Counted from the first letter of the stretch, positions 6,970 to 15,373 are shown. The stretch is 64,000 bases of DNA from Methanomicrobiales archaeon HGW-Methanomicrobiales-1 (GCA_002839675.1 PGYM01000001.1:672683-736682), one strand, 5' to 3'. Notes: generated by a model not told the origin, from the letters alone. Program-made: numbers and translations.

Positions 6970-8649
6970 ATGATATCTGTTTTGTTTGTCGATGACAATA
7001 CCGATCTTCTTGCGCAGGTGCGCTTGTTTCTGGAAAAGACCGGGGAGATAAAGATCGATAATGCCCATTCAACAAAACAGGCCATCGAGAAACTCAAAGG
7101 GCGCAATTACGATGTGATCGTTGCCTACGAGCAGCAGCCGGATGTAAATGGTATTGAATTTGTCTCGGAAATGAATGGGATCGAGTTCATCAAGTATCTC
7201 AAATCCGTGGGAAATGTAACCCCGGTCATCCTGCTCGGCAGGCGGGGCTCAGGAAAGGTTGCCGTTATGGAAGTATCCAACGGGACCGAGATAACATTCC
7301 CAAAGACCGGCGATATCCGCCCGCAGGTTTTTGAGATGATCAACCTGATCAAGCAGACCCTCCTGCGGAAGAAATCCGAGCGCGAGATCAAGGCGCAGAA
7401 TGAGCAGCTTGCCGCCATTCTTTCTGCAACCCCGCTGGGGATCTTCCAGGCCCGCAATGGTATCATCGAATGGGTGAACCACCCGTTCCCGGCAATGCTC
7501 GGGTATGAAGAGTCGCAGCTGGTGGGAAAAGCGCTTAAGACCTTCCTCTCCTCTCCTGATGAGTATGATCTCCTTTCCCGGGAACTTCAGGTCAGGCAGG
7601 ATGCTCAGGGGATCTCGCACACGAGCTGGCAGTTTGTGAAACTGGATAAAAAAACCATTACCTGCCAGCTCCAGGTAATTCCCCTCGATCCCCGCGATAT
7701 TAATAAAGGCGGGACATTTGTTGTCACCGATATTTCAGAAAAACAGAAGATTTCTGATGCATTGAAGGAAAGCGAGGCCAAGTACCGGGAAGTCATCCAG
7801 AATACCCAGAGTATCATCATCCGGATGGATATGCAGGGCGTTATCACCTTCTTCAATCACTATGCGCTCTCCTTCTTTGATTATTCCAGTGACGAAGTGA
7901 TTGGAAAAGACGTGAACAGCACCATCGTTCCGGCAAAGACCCGTTCCGGCAATGATCTCTCCACGATGGCTGATGATCTCGGTTTCAATGCTGACGGATA
8001 TGCCGTCAACGTGAATGAAAATGTCCGGCGCAATGGCGACCGGGTCTGGATCGCCTGGATCAACAAAGCCATCCGCGACGATAAGGGGCATATTGTCGAG
8101 ATTCTCTGTATCGGTCACGACATCACGGACCGGAAACGGGACGGTGTTGTGCGTATCAGCACGGATACGTGGAAAGACCTTGTTGTTGCAGACAGCGATG
8201 TGAAAGAGGAAGTCTTTGACACGGTTTTCCACATCTGCACGGAGATATCTATCGAGGGCCGGGAAGGAAAGCCGGTTGGAACCACTTTTCTTATCGGGGA
8301 TACCAAGAACGTGCTGGAAAAGTCCCGCCAGATCATCTTAAACCCGTTCGAAGGACACAAAGCAGAAGACCGCCTGGTGATGAATCCCGGCCTTAAGGAA
8401 AACATCAAGGCACTGGCCCAGCTCGATGGTGCGTTTGTTATTACCGGGGACGGGTTTGTTGAATCGGTGGGACGCTATATTACCGTCGATACGAGCAGTG
8501 TCAAACTTCCGCCGGGAATGGGCACGCGGCATAACTCGGTAGCTGCGATTACGCAGGTAACAAAAACCGTAGGGATCGTGGTCTCCCAGAGCGGCGGGGT
8601 TATCACCATCTTCCGGAACGGGCAGATTTTAAAGAAGATCACGCTGTAA
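6970..8649 (+). CDS. Receiver-PAS-PAS-diadenylate cyclase fusion
   Basis: A 559-residue signalling protein predicted to make cyclic di-AMP. Residues 1-125 are a response-regulator receiver with acidic pocket D8/D9 and K112, but the phospho-acceptor position (after VIV, residue 53) is Tyr, so phosphorylation there is not expected. A short internal duplication (NGIEF at 60-64 and 69-73) also marks this domain. Two PAS domains follow (about 138-262 and 263-391). Residues 393-559 match the DisA_N/DAC fold of archaeal DacZ: LSRQ-like EKSRQIILNPFEGH, the DGA motif at 486-488, and GTRH at 518-521 followed by Asn rather than the bacterial Arg. All parts are cytoplasmic. GGGAG at 6958-6962 precedes ATG 6970. 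It converges on the acyl-CoA synthetase gene with a 12-nt gap. The DAC call rests on motif recognition. Confidence 0.85.
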   Translation: MISVLFVDDNTDLLAQVRLFLEKTGEIKIDNAHSTKQAIEKLKGRNYDVIVAYEQQPDVNGIEFVSEMNGIEFIKYLKSVGNVTPVILLGRRGSGKVAVMEVSNGTEITFPKTGDIRPQVFEMINLIKQTLLRKKSEREIKAQNEQLAAILSATPLGIFQARNGIIEWVNHPFPAMLGYEESQLVGKALKTFLSSPDEYDLLSRELQVRQDAQGISHTSWQFVKLDKKTITCQLQVIPLDPRDINKGGTFVVTDISEKQKISDALKESEAKYREVIQNTQSIIIRMDMQGVITFFNHYALSFFDYSSDEVIGKDVNSTIVPAKTRSGNDLSTMADDLGFNADGYAVNVNENVRRNGDRVWIAWINKAIRDDKGHIVEILCIGHDITDRKRDGVVRISTDTWKDLVVADSDVKEEVFDTVFHICTEISIEGREGKPVGTTFLIGDTKNVLEKSRQIILNPFEGHKAEDRLVMNPGLKENIKALAQLDGAFVITGDGFVESVGRYITVDTSSVKLPPGMGTRHNSVAAITQVTKTVGIVVSQSGGVITIFRNGQILKKITL

Positions 8650-8661
8650 CCGGGGCAGGAC

Positions 8662-10746
8662 TCACGATTTGTGATCGTCCCTGCTGCACCGGCGCCCGTG
8701 GAACTCCTCCCAGCAGATATGCCGGCAGATATTACCTACCGCTTTGAACGCATCCTCAAGATCCGGGAAGTTGGGAATCCCGGAATCCCTTAATATCCGC
8801 AAGGGTGTCTTCATCGAATCGCCACCAATCATGCACCCGACAATCATCTTTTGCGTGCCTTTTGAAAACCGGACAAGCTCGTTTGCAACACGAATGGGAT
8901 CGGAAATGGCAGAAGGGACTGCGATAATAAATGCGATATCCCAGAGTTCCTGGTTGCGGATCATCACATCAAAGGTTCGCGCAAACCGGTCTGCGCTTGC
9001 ATCCCCGACCATATCGATGGGATTGCGCCGGTTCCAGTCCACGGGCAGGATAGAATCGAGTTCCTTGATCACCGTCAAGGGTAACTCCACGAGCTCGATT
9101 CCCATCAGTTCTGCGTAATCGGATGACAGGACCGCAAAACCTCCGGCATTGCTGATCACGATCGCACGGATGCCTTTGGGATATCCTTCCGAAGAAAGAA
9201 GTTCAGCAGTCTGGAATGCTTCGCGTATGGATCGCACCGGGATGATCCCGGATTGCAGGAAGGCGGCCTGGTATACCTCATAGCTGCCGGCAAGTGAACC
9301 CGTGTGGGATGCAGCTGTCATCTGACCGATTTTTGATGAGCCGGCTTTGATTGCAACAACCGGCATTTCTGGCGTTACCTGCCGAACAATCTCCATAAAA
9401 CGCCTTCCATTGCGGATCTGCTCTACGTACATGATGATCGCTTTTGTATTCGGGTCCTCTGCGGCAAAGTAAATGTAGTCTTCAAAGGTGAGATCCGCCT
9501 GGTTCCCGACGCTGATAATTTCAGAAAAACCGATCTCTTCGGGCAGGCTCCAGTCCACTATCGTCGTGATGATTGCCCCGCTCTGGGATAAAAAGGCAAG
9601 GTTTCCCGGCTTGGGAGAGACCGGATCAAAAGTCGTGTTGATTCCCTGGTGAGGGAACATGATGCCCAGGCAGTTGGGGCCCATAATACGTATGCCGTAT
9701 TGTCGCGCAATTGCGGTCACCTGATCTTCCAGTTCAATCCCCGCAGCCCCACTCTCCCGGAATCCTGAAGAGATGATCACTACCAGGGGTATTCCTTTCT
9801 TTCCGGCTTCTTCTACAAGTGAAGGGACTACTCTTGCCGGGACGACAATGACGGCAACATCGACCGGGCCGGGGATGGAGGTGATGGAAGGATAAGTGGT
9901 GCGGCCAAGGATTACCGGGTGTTTCGGGTTTACCGGGTAAAGTGTTCCGGGAAATGAGAGGAGGTTGCGAAGTACGGCATAACCTACCTTGTTCGGATCA
10001 GAAGATGCACCAATCAATGCGATGGATTTGATATCGAGCAGTTCTTTGGGAAGGGGCCGGACGGGTTCCGGTTCAGCCATGGCCGTTGTATCGTCCGTAT
10101 AGAACCGTGCATCGACTGCACAAACTCCCTGCTCGTAGAGAATGACCGGATTGATATCGAATTCAACGATATCCGTACTGTCCATGAAAAAACGGGAAAT
10201 GGTATCGATGAGCTGTACCAGTGCTTCCCGGTCCCGGGGGGGTTCATTGCGGTATCCCCTGATCAGCCGGTACCCGTTCAGTTCGTAGAGCATGGCATTG
10301 ATGTCCGTGGTCGTGACGGGAAGTACCCGTATGGATACGTCTTTGATAAGTTCCACCAGCGTCCCTCCCATGCCGATGGTGATCACTTTCCCGAACGCCG
10401 GATCGATCCTCCCGCCGATGATGATCTCGAGACCTTTTTCGAGCTGCTGCTCGACCATAATCCCTTCAATCACTACAGATTGGTTATAGGCCCGGACATT
10501 ACTGAGGATCTTGTCATAGGCGCCAAGCAGCACTTCGGTATTCCGGATCCCGGTAATCACGCCGCCGGCATCGCTTTTATGGACAATCTGGGGAGAGACA
10601 ACTTTCAGTACCAACGGAAACCCTGTTTTTTCCGCAGCGGAAACAGCCTCGGAGATGGTAGTGGCAAGTGCATACCGGGGTATCGGTACGCCAATCTTTT
10701 GTAAAATCTCATACCCTTTTGCCTCGGAAATCAGTTGACGCGACAT
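8662..10746 (-). CDS. ADP-forming acetyl/acyl-CoA synthetase, fused beta-alpha subunits
   Basis: A 694-residue NDP-forming acyl-CoA synthetase, which converts acyl-CoA, ADP and phosphate to the acid, ATP and CoA (or the reverse). The N-terminal third is an ATP-grasp domain (PLVLKVVSPQIVHKSDAGGV; FDINPVILYEQG around 196-206). The CoA-binding Rossmann domain begins near residue 240 (SIALIGASSDPNKVGYAV), followed by the succinyl-CoA-ligase-like part with MGPNCLGIM, FLSQSGAI and the expected phosphohistidine in ASHTGS. The order beta then alpha in one chain is one of the known arrangements. The substrate (acetate, another short acid or an aryl acid) cannot be told. GAGGGA precedes ATG 10746. A 68-nt gap separates it from the ligase operon upstream. 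Confidence 0.9.
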   Translation of the reverse strand: MSRQLISEAKGYEILQKIGVPIPRYALATTISEAVSAAEKTGFPLVLKVVSPQIVHKSDAGGVITGIRNTEVLLGAYDKILSNVRAYNQSVVIEGIMVEQQLEKGLEIIIGGRIDPAFGKVITIGMGGTLVELIKDVSIRVLPVTTTDINAMLYELNGYRLIRGYRNEPPRDREALVQLIDTISRFFMDSTDIVEFDINPVILYEQGVCAVDARFYTDDTTAMAEPEPVRPLPKELLDIKSIALIGASSDPNKVGYAVLRNLLSFPGTLYPVNPKHPVILGRTTYPSITSIPGPVDVAVIVVPARVVPSLVEEAGKKGIPLVVIISSGFRESGAAGIELEDQVTAIARQYGIRIMGPNCLGIMFPHQGINTTFDPVSPKPGNLAFLSQSGAIITTIVDWSLPEEIGFSEIISVGNQADLTFEDYIYFAAEDPNTKAIIMYVEQIRNGRRFMEIVRQVTPEMPVVAIKAGSSKIGQMTAASHTGSLAGSYEVYQAAFLQSGIIPVRSIREAFQTAELLSSEGYPKGIRAIVISNAGGFAVLSSDYAELMGIELVELPLTVIKELDSILPVDWNRRNPIDMVGDASADRFARTFDVMIRNQELWDIAFIIAVPSAISDPIRVANELVRFSKGTQKMIVGCMIGGDSMKTPLRILRDSGIPNFPDLEDAFKAVGNICRHICWEEFHGRRCSRDDHKS

Positions 10747-10814
10747 TGGTCCCTCTTATCCATTGGATACATGCAATGGAGTATTAAGTGTTGTTATTGT
10801 CGGGCCGTATCGGT

Positions 10815-11927
10815 TTAACGGGTTGCATAAGGCTGGTTTTTTCTCAGGCATGTGGCCATATCTGACAGGATCGGTAATAGTGCCGGATTTTTGTTATAGC
10901 GATACCGCATGAGCTCGGCAAGACTTCCCTTCTGGATCCGGTGCCGGATCACCGGCAGGTACTGGCGTTCGTCATCGGTGGCATGTTTCCATGCTTCGTT
11001 ATACAGTTTTTCGAGTTCCGGCTTCAGCCCGCTCGTGCCATTTTGGATGGCATTCTCCATAAGTGCCAGGAGTGCATCCCGGTCGGTTTCAACCGGAAGC
11101 TTCCGGCACCGGAGCAGGGACCGGACAAATGCACAGACTGCCATATCCGAATGGATGCACTCCTGCTCATCAAGCGCCTTGATCTCAAGGCACTTTCTTG
11201 AGAACCGGATGATCAACCCGCTGGAATTGAGCCATTCCTCGCAGAGTATGCCGGCATCCTGCTCGCGCAGTTCCGTGAAAATCTCTTCCTGCGAGGTGCG
11301 GTAATCCCTGACCGACTGGATTGTTTCCGGTATAATCCCGTTGCAGATCCGTGGCATCTTTTTCTGGTTCTCGCGGTAGTACAACAGGCGGTTGTCCATG
11401 GAGCCTGTCAGTTTTCCTTCCACAAAAGGCGATGATGCAGTGATGGCGACCAGATAGGGGATCAGGCAGCAGAGCCGGTTATACTGGCTGATGAGATCCT
11501 GGCTGTTTTTGTACGAGAGATTGATCTGGAGCGCCTGGATGTTCAGCCAGCCATGCTGCCGCAGGTTAAAAAGCCGGTCGTACACCTCATAATATTCTCT
11601 CTCGTCATGGTCCCAGACCGCAGTCTGTTCCAGCCGGAGCAGCGGGTGCATGCCGAGACCCAGCAGCCGGTACTGGTCGGGAAATATCCGGAAAAATTTC
11701 CTTATTCCTCCCATCAGGTGGGCTTCAAGGACACAGAGATCTTCTGCGGGTGAACGGGGAATGATCTCAAGCACGGTCTTCTGGAGTTCCTTTCCCAGTT
11801 TTACATCCCCAAAGAGAATCTCGCCCTCGTATCTTCCGCAGATTGTCTTTATGATCTCATCAGAGACCGGTAAGGGATTAAACCGGCAATCATTGATGGA
11901 GAACTCATGCTCCGTGCCTGTCGTCAT
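10815..11927 (-). CDS. GCS2-family carboxylate-amine ligase (glutamate-cysteine ligase-like)
   Basis: A 370-residue protein of the glutamate-cysteine ligase type 2 superfamily, which joins a carboxylate to an amine using ATP. The N-terminus TGTEHEFSI is the first strand of the glutamine-synthetase-like fold with its metal-binding Glu. Later blocks (GLGMHPL, QALQINLSY, LIPYLVAITASSPF, GSMDNRLLYY) follow the order seen in GCS2 proteins. Substrates are unknown. It is the last gene of a minus-strand operon and starts 9 nt after the YkgJ-like gene. Its coupling to RimK-like and RLAN-like proteins suggests synthesis of a small peptide or amide, as predicted for amidoligase clusters generally (inference). 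Confidence 0.78.
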   Translation of the reverse strand: MTTGTEHEFSINDCRFNPLPVSDEIIKTICGRYEGEILFGDVKLGKELQKTVLEIIPRSPAEDLCVLEAHLMGGIRKFFRIFPDQYRLLGLGMHPLLRLEQTAVWDHDEREYYEVYDRLFNLRQHGWLNIQALQINLSYKNSQDLISQYNRLCCLIPYLVAITASSPFVEGKLTGSMDNRLLYYRENQKKMPRICNGIIPETIQSVRDYRTSQEEIFTELREQDAGILCEEWLNSSGLIIRFSRKCLEIKALDEQECIHSDMAVCAFVRSLLRCRKLPVETDRDALLALMENAIQNGTSGLKPELEKLYNEAWKHATDDERQYLPVIRHRIQKGSLAELMRYRYNKNPALLPILSDMATCLRKNQPYATR

Positions 11928-11936
11928 AATCAGGAT

Positions 11937-12413
11937 TTATCGTGGTATTTCTGCCACTTTGTCAGTATCCGGCTCTTCAATGGCACAGATCACCGCAAGC
12001 TCGTCTTCGCTCAGGTTCCGGACAAGGTGGGTGATGCTCCTGACTGCGAGGTCGTACTGCTGTTGGTACGCCTCGGGCACTTCTTTTAACAGGCCGACAA
12101 TCGGGCATATCCGCTCATGTTTGAGGTAAATTGCGATCATGTCACCGTTCATATCAAAGGTAAACGGCCCGGACCGGCAGGTCTCGGGCTTGATGGCATG
12201 AATGCTGCATTTACCATTCTTTGAGAGGACACATTCACCATTTTCCCGGGTTTTCAACCGCTTGTACCCGACAAATTCAAAAACATCCGGAGAGACCCCG
12301 GCCGTGGTCAGCCGTTCACAACACGCGGATGATACCGGGGGATGGGCCTCATCGCAGCAGTGACCGCCGCATTCCATACAGATAGTTTCAGCTCGTAATA
12401 ACCAGTCTTCCAT
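11937..12413 (-). CDS. YkgJ-like cysteine-cluster protein
   Basis: A 158-residue zinc/iron-chelating-domain protein. The Cys pattern is C-x2-C-x3-CC at the N-terminus (CMECGGHCC), with KCSIHAIKPETCR in the middle, the signature of the YkgJ/UPF0153 family in which cysteines hold a metal or Fe-S cluster. A further CC pair occurs around residues 30-31. The biochemical role of the family is not well established. It lies between the RimK-like ligase (6-nt gap) and the GCS2 gene (9-nt gap) on the minus strand, so it is likely part of the same pathway, perhaps as a modifying or redox enzyme (inference). Confidence 0.8.
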   Translation of the reverse strand: MEDWLLRAETICMECGGHCCDEAHPPVSSACCERLTTAGVSPDVFEFVGYKRLKTRENGECVLSKNGKCSIHAIKPETCRSGPFTFDMNGDMIAIYLKHERICPIVGLLKEVPEAYQQQYDLAVRSITHLVRNLSEDELAVICAIEEPDTDKVAEIPR

Positions 12414-12419
12414 AAAAAA

Positions 12420-13292
12420 TCACGCTGCAAAAAGATGGGATATAATATTCTCAAAAACACGGGGGTAACAATCGTCCTCCCCGCTCTCAATAGAGGGGTT
12501 GTCATTCACTTCAATCACGTACGCATCTCCGTTATTATTTTTGATATCCACGCCATATAGCCCCCGGCCGATGGCATTGCCCGCATCGATTCCCAGCTGG
12601 ATCACGTGGGGCGGGACCTCTTCGGGAGGCACACTGTCAACCCCGCAATACACGATATGGCCGTTGACCGAGGCCTGTATCTTGAACGTGACCGAAGGTA
12701 TCGTGTATTTGCACGCATAGAGCAATTTGCCGTCCAGCACCCCGATCCTCCAGTCATATTTGCTTTCTATGTATTGCTGGACAACGATCCAGTCCGAGAG
12801 CTTGATGAACCGGTGGGCCACCTTGAAAAAATCTGCAATATCATTCACTTTTTCGACACGAAGCGAGAATGACGTGGAAGGCTCTTTCAACACAAGGGGG
12901 GTGCCGAGTTCATCGAAAAGTTTTGTGACCCGTTCGACATTCAGTTCCTGTTTTGGCAAAAAGACGGTCTTTGGAAGCGAGATGTTCTTTTTGATCAACC
13001 GGGAGTACATGTTGATCTTATCCGAACAGCACCGGATCGATTCCGGGTCATCGAGGACCGGGATACCATGAAACCTGGCCATCTGTGCAGCTACGTACGT
13101 GATGTTCATCGGGTCGGTCCGGGCCCGGATGAAGAGTGCATCCATCTTTTTGATCTTGTGGATGTCTACCGGGAAGATAAAATTCGCCGTATGCCCCAGG
13201 GACTCGGCCACATCCCGGCACCGGATCAGGGCGTTTAACTGCTCGGAATTCGAAAGGGTTTTCCGGTCAACAAAGATGCCCAGCCGGTTCAT
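12420..13292 (-). CDS. RimK-like ATP-grasp ligase
   Basis: A 290-residue ATP-grasp enzyme of the RimK type, predicted to form an amide or peptide bond via an acyl-phosphate. Recognisable parts are an N-terminal pre-ATP-grasp domain with LFIRARTDPMN, the central PLVLKEPSTSFS strand with the ATP-binding Lys, VVQQYI, and the metal-binding C-terminus VDIKNNNGDAYVIEVNDNPS. Its start codon overlaps the stop codon of the RLAN-like gene (ATGA, 13289-13292), indicating translational coupling. In related proteins RLAN and RimK domains are fused; here they are two adjacent polypeptides. The substrate is unknown. Confidence 0.85.
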   Translation of the reverse strand: MNRLGIFVDRKTLSNSEQLNALIRCRDVAESLGHTANFIFPVDIHKIKKMDALFIRARTDPMNITYVAAQMARFHGIPVLDDPESIRCCSDKINMYSRLIKKNISLPKTVFLPKQELNVERVTKLFDELGTPLVLKEPSTSFSLRVEKVNDIADFFKVAHRFIKLSDWIVVQQYIESKYDWRIGVLDGKLLYACKYTIPSVTFKIQASVNGHIVYCGVDSVPPEEVPPHVIQLGIDAGNAIGRGLYGVDIKNNNGDAYVIEVNDNPSIESGEDDCYPRVFENIISHLFAA

Positions 13293-14098
13293 AGGAACTC
13301 CTGGTGGGTCAGGTACGCCTCAAGGATTACGCGTTCGTTCTCCGGCAGGTGAGAATAGCGGGTGGGAGACAGGGAAGAAAGGGTATAGTGGCCCCTGTTT
13401 TTCACCAGTACCATCTGCACGAGTGGAATAGCAAAGAGGGCATAGATCTTCCCTGCAATCTGCGCTACCGCATCATTCTGACCGGTCGTCTGTCCGAATA
13501 TTGCCGTGCACTTGCAGATCTCCGCACCTTCATCCAGTTTCTGGTAACAGAACGGGTATTTTCCCTTGTTGGTGAGGTGCCTGACCGCTTCTTTTGCGGT
13601 CTCATTGTTATACACTGCCGCATACTCCGATGAAGTGGCAAAATAGTTCAGGCCATAGATGATGGCCGGGAGCGGCACATAGGCCTGTGAGATTGCCCAT
13701 TCACAGACCGGGATACCGGCAAGTTTTGCCCGTTCAAGGCAGATAGGCACCACAAATGCATCAATCACTGCACTGCTTGAGGGTAGTATATTCTCTCCTC
13801 TCATCTCCCTCTGCAGGATGGTATAGTACGTATCGGTCTTGTACGAATAATCTTCACTGACTACGTGAGACTGCTCACCCCGTTTGAGAATAAACAGGGA
13901 ATCTTTCAGCAGCACATGGTTTTTCCTGCCGTTTGTTTTTGCAGGAGGTTTTACTGCCGCTATTCCGGGTGAAAGGGATTGTGCGGGCTTGATGGTTGCA
14001 GCCAGGAAGGCGTTGGCCAATGCAACAGCGCCGTAACCTTCGTACTGCTGGAGAGATATTTTTTCCGGGAACGGGGTTTTTCCCACCCTGTTGTTCAT
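13289..14098 (-). CDS. RLAN-like protein (RimK-like ATP-grasp N-terminal domain), free-standing
   Basis: A 269-residue protein whose C-terminal 200 residues follow the RLAN domain order: YSYKTDTYYTILQREMRG with nearby PSSSAVID, then IFGQT...IAGKIYALFAIPLVQ and YTLSSLSPTRYS. RLAN is usually fused to RimK-like ATP-grasp ligases in predicted peptide/amide synthesis systems; here it is a separate gene overlapping the ligase by 4 nt. A longer frame runs upstream to 14224, but ATG 14098 is chosen because it overlaps the stop of the preceding small ORF (ATGA, 14095-14098). The domain call is from my own pattern comparison and should be confirmed by a profile search. Confidence 0.7.
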   Translation of the reverse strand: MNNRVGKTPFPEKISLQQYEGYGAVALANAFLAATIKPAQSLSPGIAAVKPPAKTNGRKNHVLLKDSLFILKRGEQSHVVSEDYSYKTDTYYTILQREMRGENILPSSSAVIDAFVVPICLERAKLAGIPVCEWAISQAYVPLPAIIYGLNYFATSSEYAAVYNNETAKEAVRHLTNKGKYPFCYQKLDEGAEICKCTAIFGQTTGQNDAVAQIAGKIYALFAIPLVQMVLVKNRGHYTLSSLSPTRYSHLPENERVILEAYLTHQEFL

Positions 14099-14337
14099 AG
14101 GCCCATCAACCCGAAAGAACAGCGGCCCTGAACAACCGGGCCGGTTACCCTTACATTGCCCGGCAGGGTCAGGTGAAATGGATCCCGGCTGGAAGAGTAC
14201 AGGAGCCCCTCCCTGTCGAAACAATCAATTCTTCGTTCTCTACCCTGAGTGACAGGGTATACAATAAAATCGGTAAGAGACACCGGATGGTGCTCTTCAT
14301 CGTCATCTTCAGCGAGACAATCGGTCATATGGAACAC
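14095..14337 (-). CDS. Small acidic protein heading the RLAN/RimK/GCS2 operon
   Basis: Not recognised. The frame encodes 80 residues from GTG 14337 or 77 from ATG 14328. It begins with the acidic, His-containing stretch DCLAEDDDEEHHP and ends GRCSFGLMGL, without signal peptide or membrane segment. Support for it being real is the 4-nt ATGA overlap with the RLAN-like gene, the same coupling used for the next junction in this operon, and its position just behind the presumed promoter. It could be the substrate peptide or a carrier for the ligases (speculative), or simply a small accessory subunit. Confidence 0.5.
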   Translation of the reverse strand: MFHMTDCLAEDDDEEHHPVSLTDFIVYPVTQGRERRIDCFDREGLLYSSSRDPFHLTLPGNVRVTGPVVQGRCSFGLMGL

Positions 14338-14568
14338 AAATCCAATAATACATGGATTGGATTATCGTTGATAGCTATACGCAGTGCTGTTTAAAGAATT
14401 TTGCATGAGCGTTGAGGAAAATGAGCGTGATTCATATCATGAGCCTCTCTGTTTAACCGCCAATTCGCCCATTGCCCGTCAGGCAAGCGCGTATTGTATG
14501 AATTATCGTCATGGATATGCAATGATGAGCATAAGATTGATTACTTTCTATAACCATCAGTAATCAGG

Positions 14569-15123
14569 ATGCATATACCAACTCCCGAAGAACTTCGCAC
14601 GCGCCGCGAATCACTGGGCCTGAAACAGACTGAACTGGCCCGGCGGGCAGGTATCAGCCAGTCGATGGTAGCAAGGATCGAAGCAGGAAATGTAGACCCC
14701 CGTATCAGCACGCTCAACAAGATCATCGTTGTGCTCAACAGCGCCGAGCCCAAGAAGATCAAGGCATTGCAGATCATGCATATGCCCGTGCTCTCCGTCC
14801 AGCCGCAGGACGCAATCACCCGCGCAGTTGAGATCTTTGAGAAAAACAATATCTCCCAGCTGCCGGTCATTGAACGGGGCGTTCCTGTCGGGTGCATTTC
14901 AGAAACCGTGATCGTCAAGGCAATCGAGCAGCAGCGTCTCCACAAGACTCACCTGTTCATTGTGCGGGATTTCATGGAACCGGGATTTCCCACCGTACCC
15001 CCCGATATGGATGTTGAGACGGTGATCAATATCCTCCAGCAGAACCACGCAGTGCTGGTAGTAGAGGGCAGGATTGTCCGTGGCGTTATTACCAAGCATG
15101 ACCTGATCTCGCTGATTGTCTGA
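14569..15123 (+). CDS. HTH-CBS transcriptional regulator
   Basis: A 184-residue predicted DNA-binding protein. Residues 1-60 are an XRE/Cro-type helix-turn-helix (LRTRRESLGLKQTELARRAG, then ISQSMVARIEAG). Two CBS repeats follow (MHMPVLSVQPQDAITRAVEIF... and MEPGFPTVPPDMDVETVINIL...), a pair that commonly binds adenine nucleotides. The arrangement suggests a regulator that senses energy state or another nucleotide; in a genome with a diadenylate cyclase, c-di-AMP is one possible ligand (inference). It is transcribed divergently from the ligase operon, sharing the 230-nt region 14338-14568, and could regulate it. Confidence 0.88.
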   Translation: MHIPTPEELRTRRESLGLKQTELARRAGISQSMVARIEAGNVDPRISTLNKIIVVLNSAEPKKIKALQIMHMPVLSVQPQDAITRAVEIFEKNNISQLPVIERGVPVGCISETVIVKAIEQQRLHKTHLFIVRDFMEPGFPTVPPDMDVETVINILQQNHAVLVVEGRIVRGVITKHDLISLIV

Positions 15124-15210
15124 TCCCCTCATTTTTCCCTGCCTGATATCCCTTTTAACAGAATATCCTCCCGAATAGCTGGAAAGACCTGCAAACGCAA
15201 TGAGAAGAAT

Positions 15211-15218
15211 ATTTATAG
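15211..15218 (+). promoter_or_regulatory. TATA box for the 33-residue membrane protein
   Basis: ATTTATAG is a good archaeal box A. It would start transcription near 15240, about 30 nt before the small ORF's ATG, leaving room for its Shine-Dalgarno. Confidence 0.5.
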
Positions 15219-15271
15219 CAATACTTTAAGGATTAGATATCAAGGTTTAATCCATTAAGGAGGTGTATCAC

Positions 15272-15373
15272 ATGTCAGAAGAGTCAAATGAGATCAGCAG
15301 TATGACCGTAATCGGAATCGGTATTGTGATATTTGTAGTGATTGTCGGATTTTGGTACCTGTTCCTCAAATAA
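15272..15373 (+). CDS. 33-residue single-pass membrane protein
   Basis: A very short ORF supported by initiation signals. A textbook Shine-Dalgarno AAGGAGGTG lies at 15257-15265, 6 nt before ATG 15272, and a TATA box is placed correctly upstream. The product starts MSEESNEISSM, followed by one strongly hydrophobic helix rich in Ile and Val (TVIGIGIVIFVVIVGFWYLF) and a terminal LK. The acidic N-terminus is probably outside or interacting with a partner and the Lys inside. Function unknown; small single-pass proteins often modulate larger membrane complexes. It stands alone between the HTH-CBS gene and the convergent tpiA. Confidence 0.7.
   Translation: MSEESNEISSMTVIGIGIVIFVVIVGFWYLFLK

Noticed and set aside
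6970-8649. Histidine kinase as the function of the receiver-PAS protein
   Set aside because: There is no H-box or HATPase domain. The C-terminal motifs match a diadenylate cyclase instead.
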